This document shows positions 1 to 10,660 of a stretch of 64,000 nt of DNA, one piece after another (within the stretch, counting starts at the first letter, position 1; every line of letters starts with the position of its first letter). The notes beneath the pieces were generated by a model that did no database searches, was not told where the DNA came from, and was given only the letters and a program-made list of their open reading frames with translations. The stretch is from NCBI GenBank assembly GCA_026261815.1, contig JAMPIT010000300.1:1116001-1180000 (forward strand), written 5' to 3'. Position numbers and translations under genes: made by a program. The DNA comes from Monarcha castaneiventris obscurior (taxonomy: Eukaryota; Chordata; Aves; Passeriformes; Monarchidae).

Positions 1-1179
1 TTTCCCGAGAGGGAACAAAAACAAGTACAATTTCAAGCCCACACAAGCAGTGCAGGCTTCCAAGGTGGTTCAGTTGCCATAGACGACCGCAGGCAGCAGA
101 GCTGTCACGGCGAGCCCGCGGCACCGCGGGGCCCCGCTGGGAGCCAGGGGACGGGGCTGAGCCACGCTTTTACCCCGCTGGCACCTCGCCTCCCTCCCGG
201 GATGAGCTGAGTGCCCAGGTGCCCTCCCACGGTGTGGGGAGGAGGTGGCTGTGGCACGGTGGTGTCTGGCCCCATCTGGCTGTGGCTGGTGGAGATGGGT
301 GGCATCTGCTGGAGGAGTTCCTCCATAGGGTGCTGAAAAATGGAGGAGCTGGAGATTCAGGGCAGAATCTGAAATCAGGTGGTGGTTCTGCTATCTGTCA
401 TGGACACTCAGCTTGCAGCTGCTCTGTCCCCATTGTTCTGCTCCATCTTCCTCCAGTACCCACAGAAAATCATCATTCTACCTACAAAACCCTTGCCATG
501 GCCAGCAAAGGGGCTTTTGGGGCGGCCTCATTGGATGGATTGCAAACTGCTCATCCATCACCTCTGGCGGACCAGAACCACCACACTCGTTGGGTTTCAT
601 CTGCAAATCACCCAGTGCAGCTCTGGGCTCCGGGAGGAAAGGCATTTGTTGTTGCCCTTCAAGGCTGAGTGGCAGAGCCCAGGGTCTGTGGTGCTGCAGA
701 GGACCCGGATGGACACTGCTGTGGATTTGGAAAAAAGGGAAGTGTTTGTGTGTGGAAGCTCCAGCAGAAACACCCCACGTGCTACAAGAACCGCCTGCAT
801 CCCCAACCCCAGCAAGGACACTGGGAACCCCCAGGGATCAGTTTGCAGGAGACCTGGGTGTGGATGAGCAGCTCATCAGCGCCAGATTTCCCAAGGGAAT
901 GGCGCTACAGCAGCTCTCGGGGGTTTTGCTGATGGTGACTGATCATCTGCATTCCAGGCAGAGACATCCCGGGTCCCCCAGGGCTGGGACATCAATTGCA
1001 GACATGGATGGAGTTATTTTACCAGCCTGGTAAACTTCCCCATCATCTTTAATAAAATAAGTTTTCGGAAGTTTCAGGTGGAATTGATGTCAGCTATGGA
1101 AAGGTCACTGTGGATATTACCAGCCACAAAGAAAATGTTACACTCAAATGAGACCAACACTGTCATAAATCACAGCAGA
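1..1179. other. unique sequence, no gene recognised
   Basis: No exon or repeat family was recognised here. A short CpG-bearing stretch lies at about 88-200. An AATAAA hexamer at 1051-1056 sits in an AT-rich context, but no coding sequence upstream supports a transcript end. The open frames on the + strand between 219 and 1033 overlap each other in three phases and have no recognisable domain. Confidence 0.5.
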
Positions 1180-1700
1180 CCCCCTCTGCCCCACTCAGGT
1201 GAGACCCCTCTGCAGAGCTGCTCCAGCCCTGGGTCCAACAGCAGAAGGACCTGAAGCTGCTGGAGCGAGTCCAGAGGAGGCAATGGAGATGCTCCAAGGG
1301 CTGGAGCCCCTCTGCTCTGGAGCCAGGCTGGGAGAGCTGGGGGTGTTCACCTGGAGAAGGGAAGGCTCCAGTGAGACCTCAGAGCCCCACCAGGAGAGCT
1401 GGAGAGGGACTGGGGACAAAGGATGGAGAGGGACAGGACCCAGGGAATGGCTTCCACTGCCAGAGGGCAGGGATGGATGGGATATTGGGAAGGAATTGTT
1501 CCCTGGGAGGGTGGGCAGGCCCTGGCACAGGGTGCCCAGAGCAGCTGTGGCTGCCCCTGGATCCCTGGCAGCGCCCAAGGCCAGGTTGGATGGGACTTGG
1601 AGCAGCCTGGGACAGTGGAAGGTGTCCCCACCCGTGGCAGGGGGTGGGATGGTCCTTACAGTCCCCTCCATCCCAACCTGCTCTGTGATGAAGGGTGATG
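1180..1700 (+). mobile_element. CR1 LINE fragment, 3' end, young avian type
   Basis: This is a 5'-truncated CR1 non-LTR retrotransposon in sense orientation. It begins within the C-terminal coding part, recognisable by 'gctggagcgagtccagagg' near 1260 and 'ggctggagcccctctgctct' near 1300. It runs through the 3' UTR blocks 'gaaggaattgttccctgg' (about 1490) and 'cagcctgggacagtggaag' (about 1603). It ends near a degraded 'gtcccctccatcccaacct' at about 1660-1680. It is among the longest young copies in the window. The apparent open frames inside it are remnants of the LINE or chance frames. Confidence 0.85.
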
Positions 1701-3029
1701 GGACACTGACAGGTGTCAGTCATTTTGTCCTGCTGCGCCCCCAGCAGATGCAGCACCAAGGGCTGCTCAGAGACACAGGACTTCCCCATTTTTTACCTGG
1801 GTTGCTCTGCAGGCCATTTCTTCCTCTCCTCCCAGAGAAAAGTTCATTTATCACCAGCTTCCCAGGGATTCCCCTGGGCTTATTAGTGAGATGAAGAGGA
1901 ATGGAGAGGTTTGATTCTGGTTTGCAGAAGGAAAACACCCTCCCAGCTCTGTGGACCTCGAGGCATCATGTGACATTTTTAAGAGAAGTACTCCTGGTCA
2001 GATTGAATCCTGCCATTCTTGCTGCACGGCCTCACTGATCAAATAAAGCCGATGCCAGAGCTATTTGGATGCAATGGGCCTCTCCAGCCCTCCCTTTTAG
2101 GTGCCAATGTGGGAAACAAATGGATCCATCCTGCCCTGGGCACAGCTGCTCTGCACTGTAAACCTTACGAGTTCAATGCAGACCCTCAAAACAGCCAATA
2201 TGTTCACCTGGAAATTTCTAAAGCTGTTTACCAGCATCTGGATCCCGTGTTTTCCATGGCTGAGCAGGGAAGAGCAGGAGGAGAAGCTGTAGTTAGCTAT
2301 TATCAGTAATAGGAACGAGCACACCACGTGCCACATTAGGAATATGCCTACAAAATGTGTTCCTGGGCTGTACATTCACAACATGTGTGGCTTCTTTTTT
2401 AGCACTGACGTGCAGCAGGATACAAAATCTGGCACTGTGGGTTTTTTCCCCCCAAGCCTGTCCTGTTACCCAAATTGCTTTGGCTTCAAACATTGGTTCC
2501 CTTGGGCGTCTGTTATTCGCAGCCTTCCCAGTGCCAACTGAACAGCTTCCAGGAGCTCTGATGTCTCTTATTTTATTTTTTTAATACTGTGAATCACTTT
2601 ATTCCATCCACCTTCTGGAACAATTCCCTGGAGAGTACCAATTCTGACGAGCATCTGCTCATGCAGAAAAGCCGCGGCCATCCCTCCACTGGAATTTTTC
2701 ACTCTTTATGGTCATTAAAGGCTCTTCAATCCCATTTACTGATGAATCTTGGGGGTAATGTATCAACACTACTTGTCCCTGCAGATATCTGTTGCTTGTG
2801 TTGCCTGGAGCCTGTCCCCACTTCTCCCAGGTGCTGATGCCCATCAGGACCATGGGCAGCCACAGGGGTTCTTCTCTCCCATTCCTTTCCATGGGTCACA
2901 GTTTTCCTGTGGGTCCATGAGTTGCCCCAAAATTTCTCCTAGGCCCTAGATGGAAGCTCCCTGGGAGAGGAAGAGAGTGGAGAGTGAAATGAGAGCTTTT
3001 TGTTAATGCTTCCAAATTATTTAGGATAT
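1701..3029. other. unique sequence, no gene recognised
   Basis: The sequence is mixed in composition, with short T-runs (2390-2400, 2570-2582). Overlapping short frames on both strands carry no recognisable motif. No tandem repeat or LINE was seen. Confidence 0.5.
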
Positions 3030-3465
3030 TAAGTACAAGCAGTGACCATGAGGAATTGCAGAAGGACCTTTAAGTGAGTGACTGGCCAAGAAAATGACAG
3101 GAGAAATGCAGTGCGGATAAATAGTGGCACACGTGGGAGAAGCCATTCCCAACTTCAGAAATAAAATGATGGGCTCTGAGCTGACTATTAACTCTCAGGA
3201 ACAAGATCTCAGGGTTGTAATAGAAAGTTCTCCGAAAACATCAGCTCATTGCTCAGCAGAGATAAAAGAAAATACGCATCTCGAATGTTAGGGATTACTC
3301 AGAGAAGAACAGAGCAAAACAGCCCCAATCATGCTGCCACTGGATAAATTCCCTGTGCACCCACACACTGAGCACTGCACAGGTGGAAAGGGATGTAGTA
3401 AAGCTGGAAAGGCTTCGAAGGAAGGTGGGAAGGATGATTAAACATGCTGACTGCATTTAGGGGAG
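3030..3465 (+). mobile_element. ancient CR1/L3-type LINE fragment, reverse-transcriptase end
   Basis: The stretch matches the part of amniote CR1 ORF2 that follows the reverse-transcriptase core. Landmarks in order are 'gtgaccatgaggaattgcag' at about 3042, 'gcggataaatagtggcacac' near 3113, 'aaaatgatgggctctgagct' near 3163, 'gttgtaatagaaagttctc' near 3214, 'atgctgccactggataaatt' near 3331, and 'ggaaggatgattaaacatgc' near 3427. The element is in sense orientation and is broken by small deletions. For example, the text between the 'cactgagcactgcacaggtg' region and 'gatgtagtaaagctgg' is shortened. It is much older than the 3'-UTR-only copies elsewhere. The family call rests on remembered consensus blocks, so the subfamily is not settled. 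Confidence 0.72.
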
Positions 3466-5989
3466 GCAATGAGGCTGCAGGTGGGGAGCTCCAAGGCTTC
3501 CACCCATGGTGACAAACCTTTCCCACCCACTGGGAGACACAACAACCTCGGCTCAGCTCCTGGTGCAGCAGCTCCTCGTCAGAGGGTGATTCAAACCCAC
3601 ACAGGTGCTTCCTCTGGGTTTTGGGTTGGTATTTCTGCCACCCCCTCCTCTTGCAGGGAATCGATGGCCACTATGCCGGGCACTGTTGGTGCTGTGTGTC
3701 CCCCATGCTGGGCAGGCAGCATGGGCACTGGGGAAGAGGAATTGGAGCAGTTCGGCAAAAAGCAGGCAAAGGATGCCAAAATAAAATTTTAAAAAAGGGC
3801 AGAAAGAGCTAGCTTCACCTTCTGTTCTTGTAATTCTTCTGTGCAAGCAAATCTGGTGGGAGGAGGAAAAGGAAAAAAGGCAGAAATCCAGCCCAGTGAT
3901 GGAGGCAGGAATGTTGCACTGGAAGGAAAAAAACCCAAGAGAGTTTGGGGCTAAAGCCATTCACCCCCATTTGAAATGCCCAAGTCCAAATCCCAGCCCT
4001 AACTCTTGGGTAGACCAGACACTGGGGGAATTTTCATCTTTCTAGAGAGGGAAGATGAGACCCAACACCAAACAGCTTCTGGCATTTGGGATCAGGGCAG
4101 CAGAGGGCTGAAAGGAGAGGGGGAGAAAGAGAGAAGGACGAGAGTGAGGGAACACTTGTGCAAAGCAGCACTAAGGAGGATGAATCCCCTCTGAGGCCAC
4201 ACCCAGGGCCTTGTCCCCTGCCAGGTGTCACAGCCCTGGAGCATCACCTGCATCCCCACTGCTGGTGCCAGCACACTGAATTATCACAGGTTCCCTTTGC
4301 CAAGGGAGAAACAGGTACTGAGTGTGAACATGTGTAGAGCGGACAGCTGAAAGCAGCGTTTTTGCAGGATTGGGTTTATCTGCTGCTGGCAGGTTGGTGC
4401 TGCCCTCGGGAAGGACTGGGATTGCCAGAGAGTGGGAACTGGAGGCCTTTAAAGAGTCCCCCCTTCCCTGGGTGTGACACAAGGAACAAGACTCTCCTTG
4501 CCTTTACTGTTGTGCACAGGTAGAGAAAGCAGGTCTTGGAGACAAAAAGAGCAATGCTGGAGTGAGACCCATGGCCCAGAACATGCCCCGATCAGTGGCA
4601 TGGACAGGCCCAGCATGGCACACTGCTGTTCCCTGGCCTTTGAATAATGCATCCCTGAGGTCCTCCTGTCCAAGCTCAGGCACTAGCGGGGTCCCTCTGA
4701 CAAGGACAGGAGAGTCCTGTGGACACTGGTGACATTCTCGGCTCTGCAGGGCTGGGTATAACACACATCTCCATTTGGTATGAGTGGGGGAGCCAGGGAT
4801 ATTTATTGCTGGGGCCACTGTCTGGTGCCAGCACAGAGCCTGTGCGCTCATGGGGCAGCAGGACAAGGGCTGCTCACTCTGCCTTTCACAGGGGCATCTT
4901 CATTCATTCCCATTATTCCTTCCTCAGATCCCTTCTGGAATCCCCATGGATGCTGAGGAGGAATCACAGCTAACAAGGAATTACAGCAAAGTCACTTTTA
5001 CCCTGTATAAAGTATTAATTTTCATCACATGAAGAAATAATAGACTCCTCTGCATAGAGGCCTTGGCCCATCAGACAGAGTGTCCTTGAGGATGCAGGGA
5101 TATGATTCACCCTCCTTGGAGAAATTTGCAGAATTTGACCATATTCTGGAGCAGGGCAGAAATTCCACTGCTGGCTCTGTCTGACTTCCTACCAAGACAA
5201 GTTTCTTGTGTGTGAAGTGAATTACCTCCCCTTGGCCTCCTCCTGCCAGAGGCCTGCCCTGAAATCAAGGAAGGTCCTTTGGGAGAAGATGCTCCTCACT
5301 GTGTGGAATCCTGTGAGGACACATGGATATTCTGCTGTGCTCCCACTGCCCCGTGCCCCCTCCCTGGCAGCAGTGCCCTGCAGGACACTCCGGGGTGGCA
5401 CCACGGAGGAGCTGAGCTGATGGAAGTGGAATGCAGGCCTGGTGTGTGGATGGAGTCAGGCAGGTCCTGTGGTGCTGCAGCTCGCTCAGGGCACTTCAGC
5501 TGGAAACCCCAAACTAAAATCAGGTGGCTAAACCCACCCAGAGCCTGGAAAAAGCCTTCACTGCCCTCAGCCCCAGAGCAAGCTGGCATATCGGTTCACC
5601 GTCCCGGGCTCACTTCCAGTGTTTATGGCTTTAATCAGATCTGTGGGGTGAGCACGGGATGAGCAGCAGCTCTCTCTGGTTCATGTCTGGAGTGTGGCAG
5701 GAGGGAGGAATCTCAACCCTGCTCAGCATGACCAGACTTAAGGAAAATCCAGACATCCTCTTCCAGGCTGTGCTGCCCTGGGGCCATGCTGCCCATGGCT
5801 GCCTCACCACCCACAGGCAGGGACACAGGATCGTCCTCTCTCCCTCTCCTTTGGCAAAACTCCTTTAATTGCTGGGCTCCATTCACAGAACCATCTCACT
5901 TCCCCCCTGTCTCTCCACCACCCCATTTTTTCTGTTTCTTGTGGGTTTCACAGGGATGAATATGGGAATAGGAGTGAGGCATTGTGAGC
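3466..5989. other. unique sequence, no gene recognised
   Basis: A purine-rich run lies at about 4107-4155 and a C/T-rich stretch at about 5340-5400. Open frames here reach at most 135 codons and overlap in opposite strands. No splice-bounded exon, LINE or tandem array was recognised. Confidence 0.5.
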
Positions 5990-6480
5990 TGAACTGAATG
6001 TGTTACTTAATGAACTGTATGAAATATTAAACCACGCCTGATATGAAGCACGGTGAATACTGTAAGAAAGAATATATTACACTTGGGGAGGGCTGAAGAT
6101 AATCAAATCTAATGAATGAATTTAGAATCAGAACACAGCGAGCTTAGAGGAGTTAAGTTTGTTTCATTGTGAGGCTGAATTGTGTGTGACGGCCGTTCAG
6201 GGCAGGTTCTGCCGCTGCGTATTTTCTCCTGTTGTGAATGACATTATTGTATTTTTCCATTTAACATAAATCTATTTTTCGGAAGGCTGCTTCCACCCGA
6301 ATGGCATCAGCAGATCCCATTAATCACGGTGCTCTCAATCACTCAGAATTATTTAGAACCTCTTTTGTATGTCTCTGGCACTTTCCCCATATATGATTAA
6401 TCTTAAACTAAACCAACTAAATAAATAAAACTGCAAGGATCCAAAGAGCATCCTTGTGAAGATCTTATTTAAGCAAGACA
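5990..6480. other. AT-rich unique block, conserved-element candidate
   Basis: This block is clearly AT-richer than its flanks and free of recognisable repeats. It holds many TAAT/ATTA cores, for example around 6050, 6318 and 6398, and an 'ataaataaaactgc' run near 6422. Such composition is common in vertebrate conserved non-coding elements near developmental genes, but conservation cannot be seen from one sequence. It contains no open frame of note. Confidence 0.3.
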
Positions 6481-9400
6481 TGTTGACAGCTTAGGAGGTT
6501 GGGAGGTTTCTGCTCCTGGAAGTTTCAGGAGGAGAAAAGAAGCTTTTTAGTCCAAAGCAGGAGGCTGAGCTTGGAAAGGAGCTGAAGTCCTGATCTCAGT
6601 GGGGCCTTCTCTATTTTGGGATTGAGTCCCTTGGTCACAGCCCAGTCCATTTGCTCCTGAGTCTCTTGTACACCTACAGGAGACACCTGATGGGCCATGA
6701 TGGCCCTCTGCCGTGGGGTGGCTTGTGCCAAGGATGGGGCATGGACAAGGGGCTACTTTTGGGCCCTCCTCTGGGATTCATCACCAGGGCTGGATGCCAA
6801 ACTGAGCCAACCTACTCCAGAAAAGAGAGACAACGGTGCTGCTCTGGCATGTCTGTCCCTCTCCGTTTCCCAGGTGACAATTGCTATGGCAATGCCACCC
6901 CCTGCCACCTGTGAGGAGCCAGCTACACCCCAGCAGAGCTGGCCCTCCAGGTGCTTCTCCAGAAAAATCCAGGAGATCTCCAGCTGGACTTATGGGTGTG
7001 CAACAGCTCTGCTGTTTCTGTGGTGAGAGCAGTAACAGTGAAAGGTGAAGGAATGTAAAGCTGGAATAGGCTGTGCACCAGGCAGAGCCAAAATCCTGGA
7101 ACCTCCTGGCAGAGACACACCTGGAGCTGGAGGGAGTTGGAAAGAGTCACTTAATTCCCAGTGTCATGGCCAGGGCATGCTGCAGTGAGCAAAATGAACG
7201 TGTGCATGTTAGAGAAAGTCATTCCCTGATGGAAATCCCGGGGTGTTTGATGAAGCACGCCAACAGCACATACCCATACTTTAACCCCAGTCCTACATCT
7301 TTGTATTAGCCAGTGATAAATTTTTATTGCTGTTATCCACATCTATACTTGGGGCTTAGAAATATCATATATGTGATCACAGTCACCAAGACTCTGAGTT
7401 TCCTGTTCCCCCCAGCACGTTTCCCATCCCCTGCCGAACATGGGGATGCTGTGTGCTCCTGCAGAGCTGCCCAAGGAGCCAGCTCAGCCTTGGCACACAG
7501 CAGATTAAATCATGTACTCGCCAGGTCTGGGGAATCAGGACTGAAACAAAGATCTGGTGTAGGGCAAACCCACAAGGATTGCTTCAAACGTGCAGCATGG
7601 GGTAATCTCTGAGCAAGGGCAGCTGTTCTGCCTCCTCTCCCAGGGTGCAGCATCCCTCTGCTGCTCAGCTGGCTTTGGCTCTCGCTAATAAACTAATTGA
7701 TTCAGCTTGGCTGTCCAGAGGTCTGAGTAATTTCAATATTGAAGCTCAGCTGTAATTAATTCAGTCAATACAGTCAACACAATCATGGGTGAGCAGGGAC
7801 AACGGTGCTCGAGTCCCTCACCCGGGCAGAGCGCAGAGAGGGAGATACTGCACAGCTCCAAGGTGGAGAAAACACCCCAGAAAAGCTCAGCCATGATACC
7901 AGGGACCCCTCTCTACCCAAAAAACATCCACAGAACCCCAAAGAACAGATCTTCATCCGAGACACCCCTGCAGCCCAGCTTGAACAATGAATACATTCTT
8001 TGTTTGAAGTGAAAATTTTAGAGTTTGGAGGCAAAATAATTTAAAATTCAACAACTTAATAGCCCTGAAATGAGGGCAAAAGGCAAGTGCCCTTGTGGGG
8101 ACCCTGCCCGGGCAGACCCTGATTGCCATGTTTTCCCCTGCCAGGTGCAGGGAATTGTCCCAGGAGCATGAGGCCACCCTGGGCATCCATGAAGGCAAGG
8201 CAGGAGCTGAATGAGTGCCTGTCATCTCTGGAATACAGCTGCTGAGACAGGAGATGGATTTCCTGGAGCCTGGTGCAGCCCTGGGTGCTGGGCCTGTGGA
8301 ATGGAAGCATCGTGTCTCGGCACGGAGGCCGGAGAGGAGGAAAGACTTTTACCGGGAGACATAAAGGCAGCTAATAAATAATAGAGGGCAGTGTTATTAC
8401 TTTTTTATCTTATGGAGTCAGACCAGCTTATGAAAGCCAGGCTGGTGCAGAATGCTAATGGAGCAGCCTTGGCAGGATGGAGTTATGGTTCCAGCCCCAC
8501 ATGAGAGCAAACCTCCCTCCCCCAATGTGCAGGGCCTGTCTCTCTACAACAGCTCTGCTCCTGCCCCAGACCATGCTTGGCCACTGGGTAGAACTTCTTT
8601 CCAGTTCTTTCCCTGGTTATTACTCCTCTGATAAATACCAAGGACACGGGAGAGCCTCGGGAGGCCAGGACAGGTGGCTGGGACTGAGTGTGACACGTGC
8701 TGAGTGAGATGTGGGCTTGTCCTGCAGTGTGAAACCACATGGGAATGGCCAACAGCCATGGACTGGGAACCCCTCTGTCTGTTATCTCACTGCAGTGCTT
8801 TATCTCTTTGTCTAATTAGATGGGGCAGGGGCTTTCTGGAGGCCAAGGGTGGTGCCCACCATCACTGAGGTAGTGGTGCCTTGCCCTGCCCTGTTTGGGC
8901 TAACACGTGCTGCACTGAGCCCTGTGCTGGGGTGCCAGCTCTGGGAGATTCCCAAAATCCCTGGCAAGGGCAGCACACTCCAGTGATTAATGCTTCTTTC
9001 TCTTGCTTAGATGAAGAGGAGCAAATGCATCAACAGAGGAAGCGCAACAGAGCAGCTGTGAGGAGGCATCGGGGAGGCTGGGAAGCAAAACAATCAGGTG
9101 TTTGGCATGGGAACGTTCCAAAGTTCCATGAACCAAAGGTAAAACAACAAAACATCAAAGGCTGACTTGCAAAAGCCTCCCCATCACTTTGTCAATCCCC
9201 TGCAAAGCTGTGGGTAACAGCCCTCGCTGTGCCTGGCACTGGAACATCGGCGCCTCGGGGGTGTTTTGCTCAGAGTCTGGGCAGCAGAACAACAGGAAAG
9301 GGCAGCAAATGTGTTCTGACTTCAGTGCTGCTGTTATCCCCCAGCTCTCTGCCTCCCGTGCAGGATGGGGCCCTCAGCTCAGAGCCTTTCATCTGAGGCT

Positions 9401-9998
9401 GAGTTCAGATAATTTCCCAGACCTGCTTTTGACAAACCACTGTTCCAGCGTGCTATTTACAGAGGGTAGAAGGCACTATATTAGGAACCTGCAGAGAGAA
9501 AAATACTTTGTTTATCTGGGCAGGAGGCACAGCTGATCCTCAGCAGCGTCACCATGGCCCTGTGCTGGCACTGGCTGAGGTGACATTCCTGTCACTGCAG
9601 GACCAGCCTGGCCCTACATGCTCCAAGACACAGCACCAGCTTTTCCATGGCAGCATCTCCCCATCCGTGCAAACTGGAGCCGTGGGTGGTGCTGGCAGGG
9701 ACGAGGTCACACAGGGGTTTGCAATGCCACTGCTGGTACTCAGGTGCCCCATACCCACAGCACAGCACTGGCTCCTGTCTGTGACAGTCCCCACCTCATG
9801 GGAGCCCTTCCCTGGCCCCAGGGATGTCCCTGGCTCCTGGCACTGATGCTCTCTGCTCTCTTCCTCGGGACACAGGCTAATGCCAGCTGCAGGGACACTT
9901 GTCTGTCAGCCCAGAAGCATTGCAGGGCTGGTATGGGAGCACCATCACCCCCCGAGGGATTCTGCCTCCTTCCTTTGTATGCACAGCACACACAAGTC
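6481..9998. other. unique sequence, no gene recognised
   Basis: The stretch alternates moderately GC-rich and AT-rich segments. The AT-rich ones are near 7310-7380, 7680-7770 and 8340-8420. The open frames are short and overlapping. No LINE, tandem array or RNA gene was recognised. Confidence 0.5.
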
Positions 9999-10050
9999 AG
10001 CAGGGCTATTTTTCTAATTATTGGATTTTATTGGAAATCAATAAGCAAAT
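9999..10050. repeat. dispersed local duplicate, copy A
   Basis: This is the first of two similar blocks about 570 bases apart (the other is 10573-10626). Both run from 'cagcaggg' through 'tttttcta', then 'tattgga', to 'atcaataag'. Within it, 10028-10044 is an inverted repeat with arms TTATTG and CAATAA around a five-base loop. I do not recognise a named repeat family. Confidence 0.5.
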
Positions 10051-10572
10051 AAGATGATTTTTCGGTCCTAATGCCTCCATAGCTCTTCTTGCAGGGCCCA
10101 GGTATTGCCAAGCCCCCTCTGAGATTCTTCCAGCGTGGTGATGAATGTCCCTGCCTAACTCTGCTAGGGATGTTTGCTGGCACATGGGGGTGGATTAAGT
10201 AGTGAGGGGTTAACCATGATGTGGAGATGAAGACCGAGGTAATTATCCCCTGAGTCCTGCAGGAATTGGAGTAGTTGGGTTCTCTACAAGCCTCGCTGCC
10301 TGCTCAGAAGGACTCGTGTGCATCTCTCGCTCTGAGAGCTGCCTCAATTGCCTCTTAATTTGAGCCCTGTCAACACAAGAGCTAAATGAAGAGTCATTTC
10401 TGTGAGAAGGAGTGCTGAGAGAGACGTGGGTCCTCAGGTGGCTCATTGGTGGGGCCAGTGAGCTCTGCCATGGATGCTGCATCTGTGGGCTCCAGCCCTG
10501 TGCTCCCGGCACATCCCAGCACCTCTGGGCACAGCTGGGGAGAGAACATGGAGGGCAAGTCCCTCTCCTGCA

Positions 10573-10660
10573 GCAGGGATGTTTTTCTAAGTATTGGACC
10601 TACTGGAGATCAATAAGTGCATAGGGGAATTCTTCATCTTATTGTATTGGAGAACAATAA
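10573..10660. repeat. dispersed local duplicate, copy B, with adjacent palindrome
   Basis: This is the second copy of the block at 9999-10050, sharing 'tttttcta', 'tattgga' and 'atcaataag'. It is followed at 10639-10660 by a related inverted repeat with arms TTATTGT and ACAATAA. ATTGT/ACAAT cores are typical of SOX-type HMG-box sites, but whether anything binds here is unknown. Immediately downstream, 10661-10730 is AT-rich. Confidence 0.45.

Noticed and set aside
1045..1060. A polyadenylation site at 1051
   Set aside because: It is an isolated AATAAA in an AT-rich context, with no supporting gene.
4107..4155. A purine-rich microsatellite
   Set aside because: The run is irregular, with no repeating unit, so it is low-complexity sequence only.
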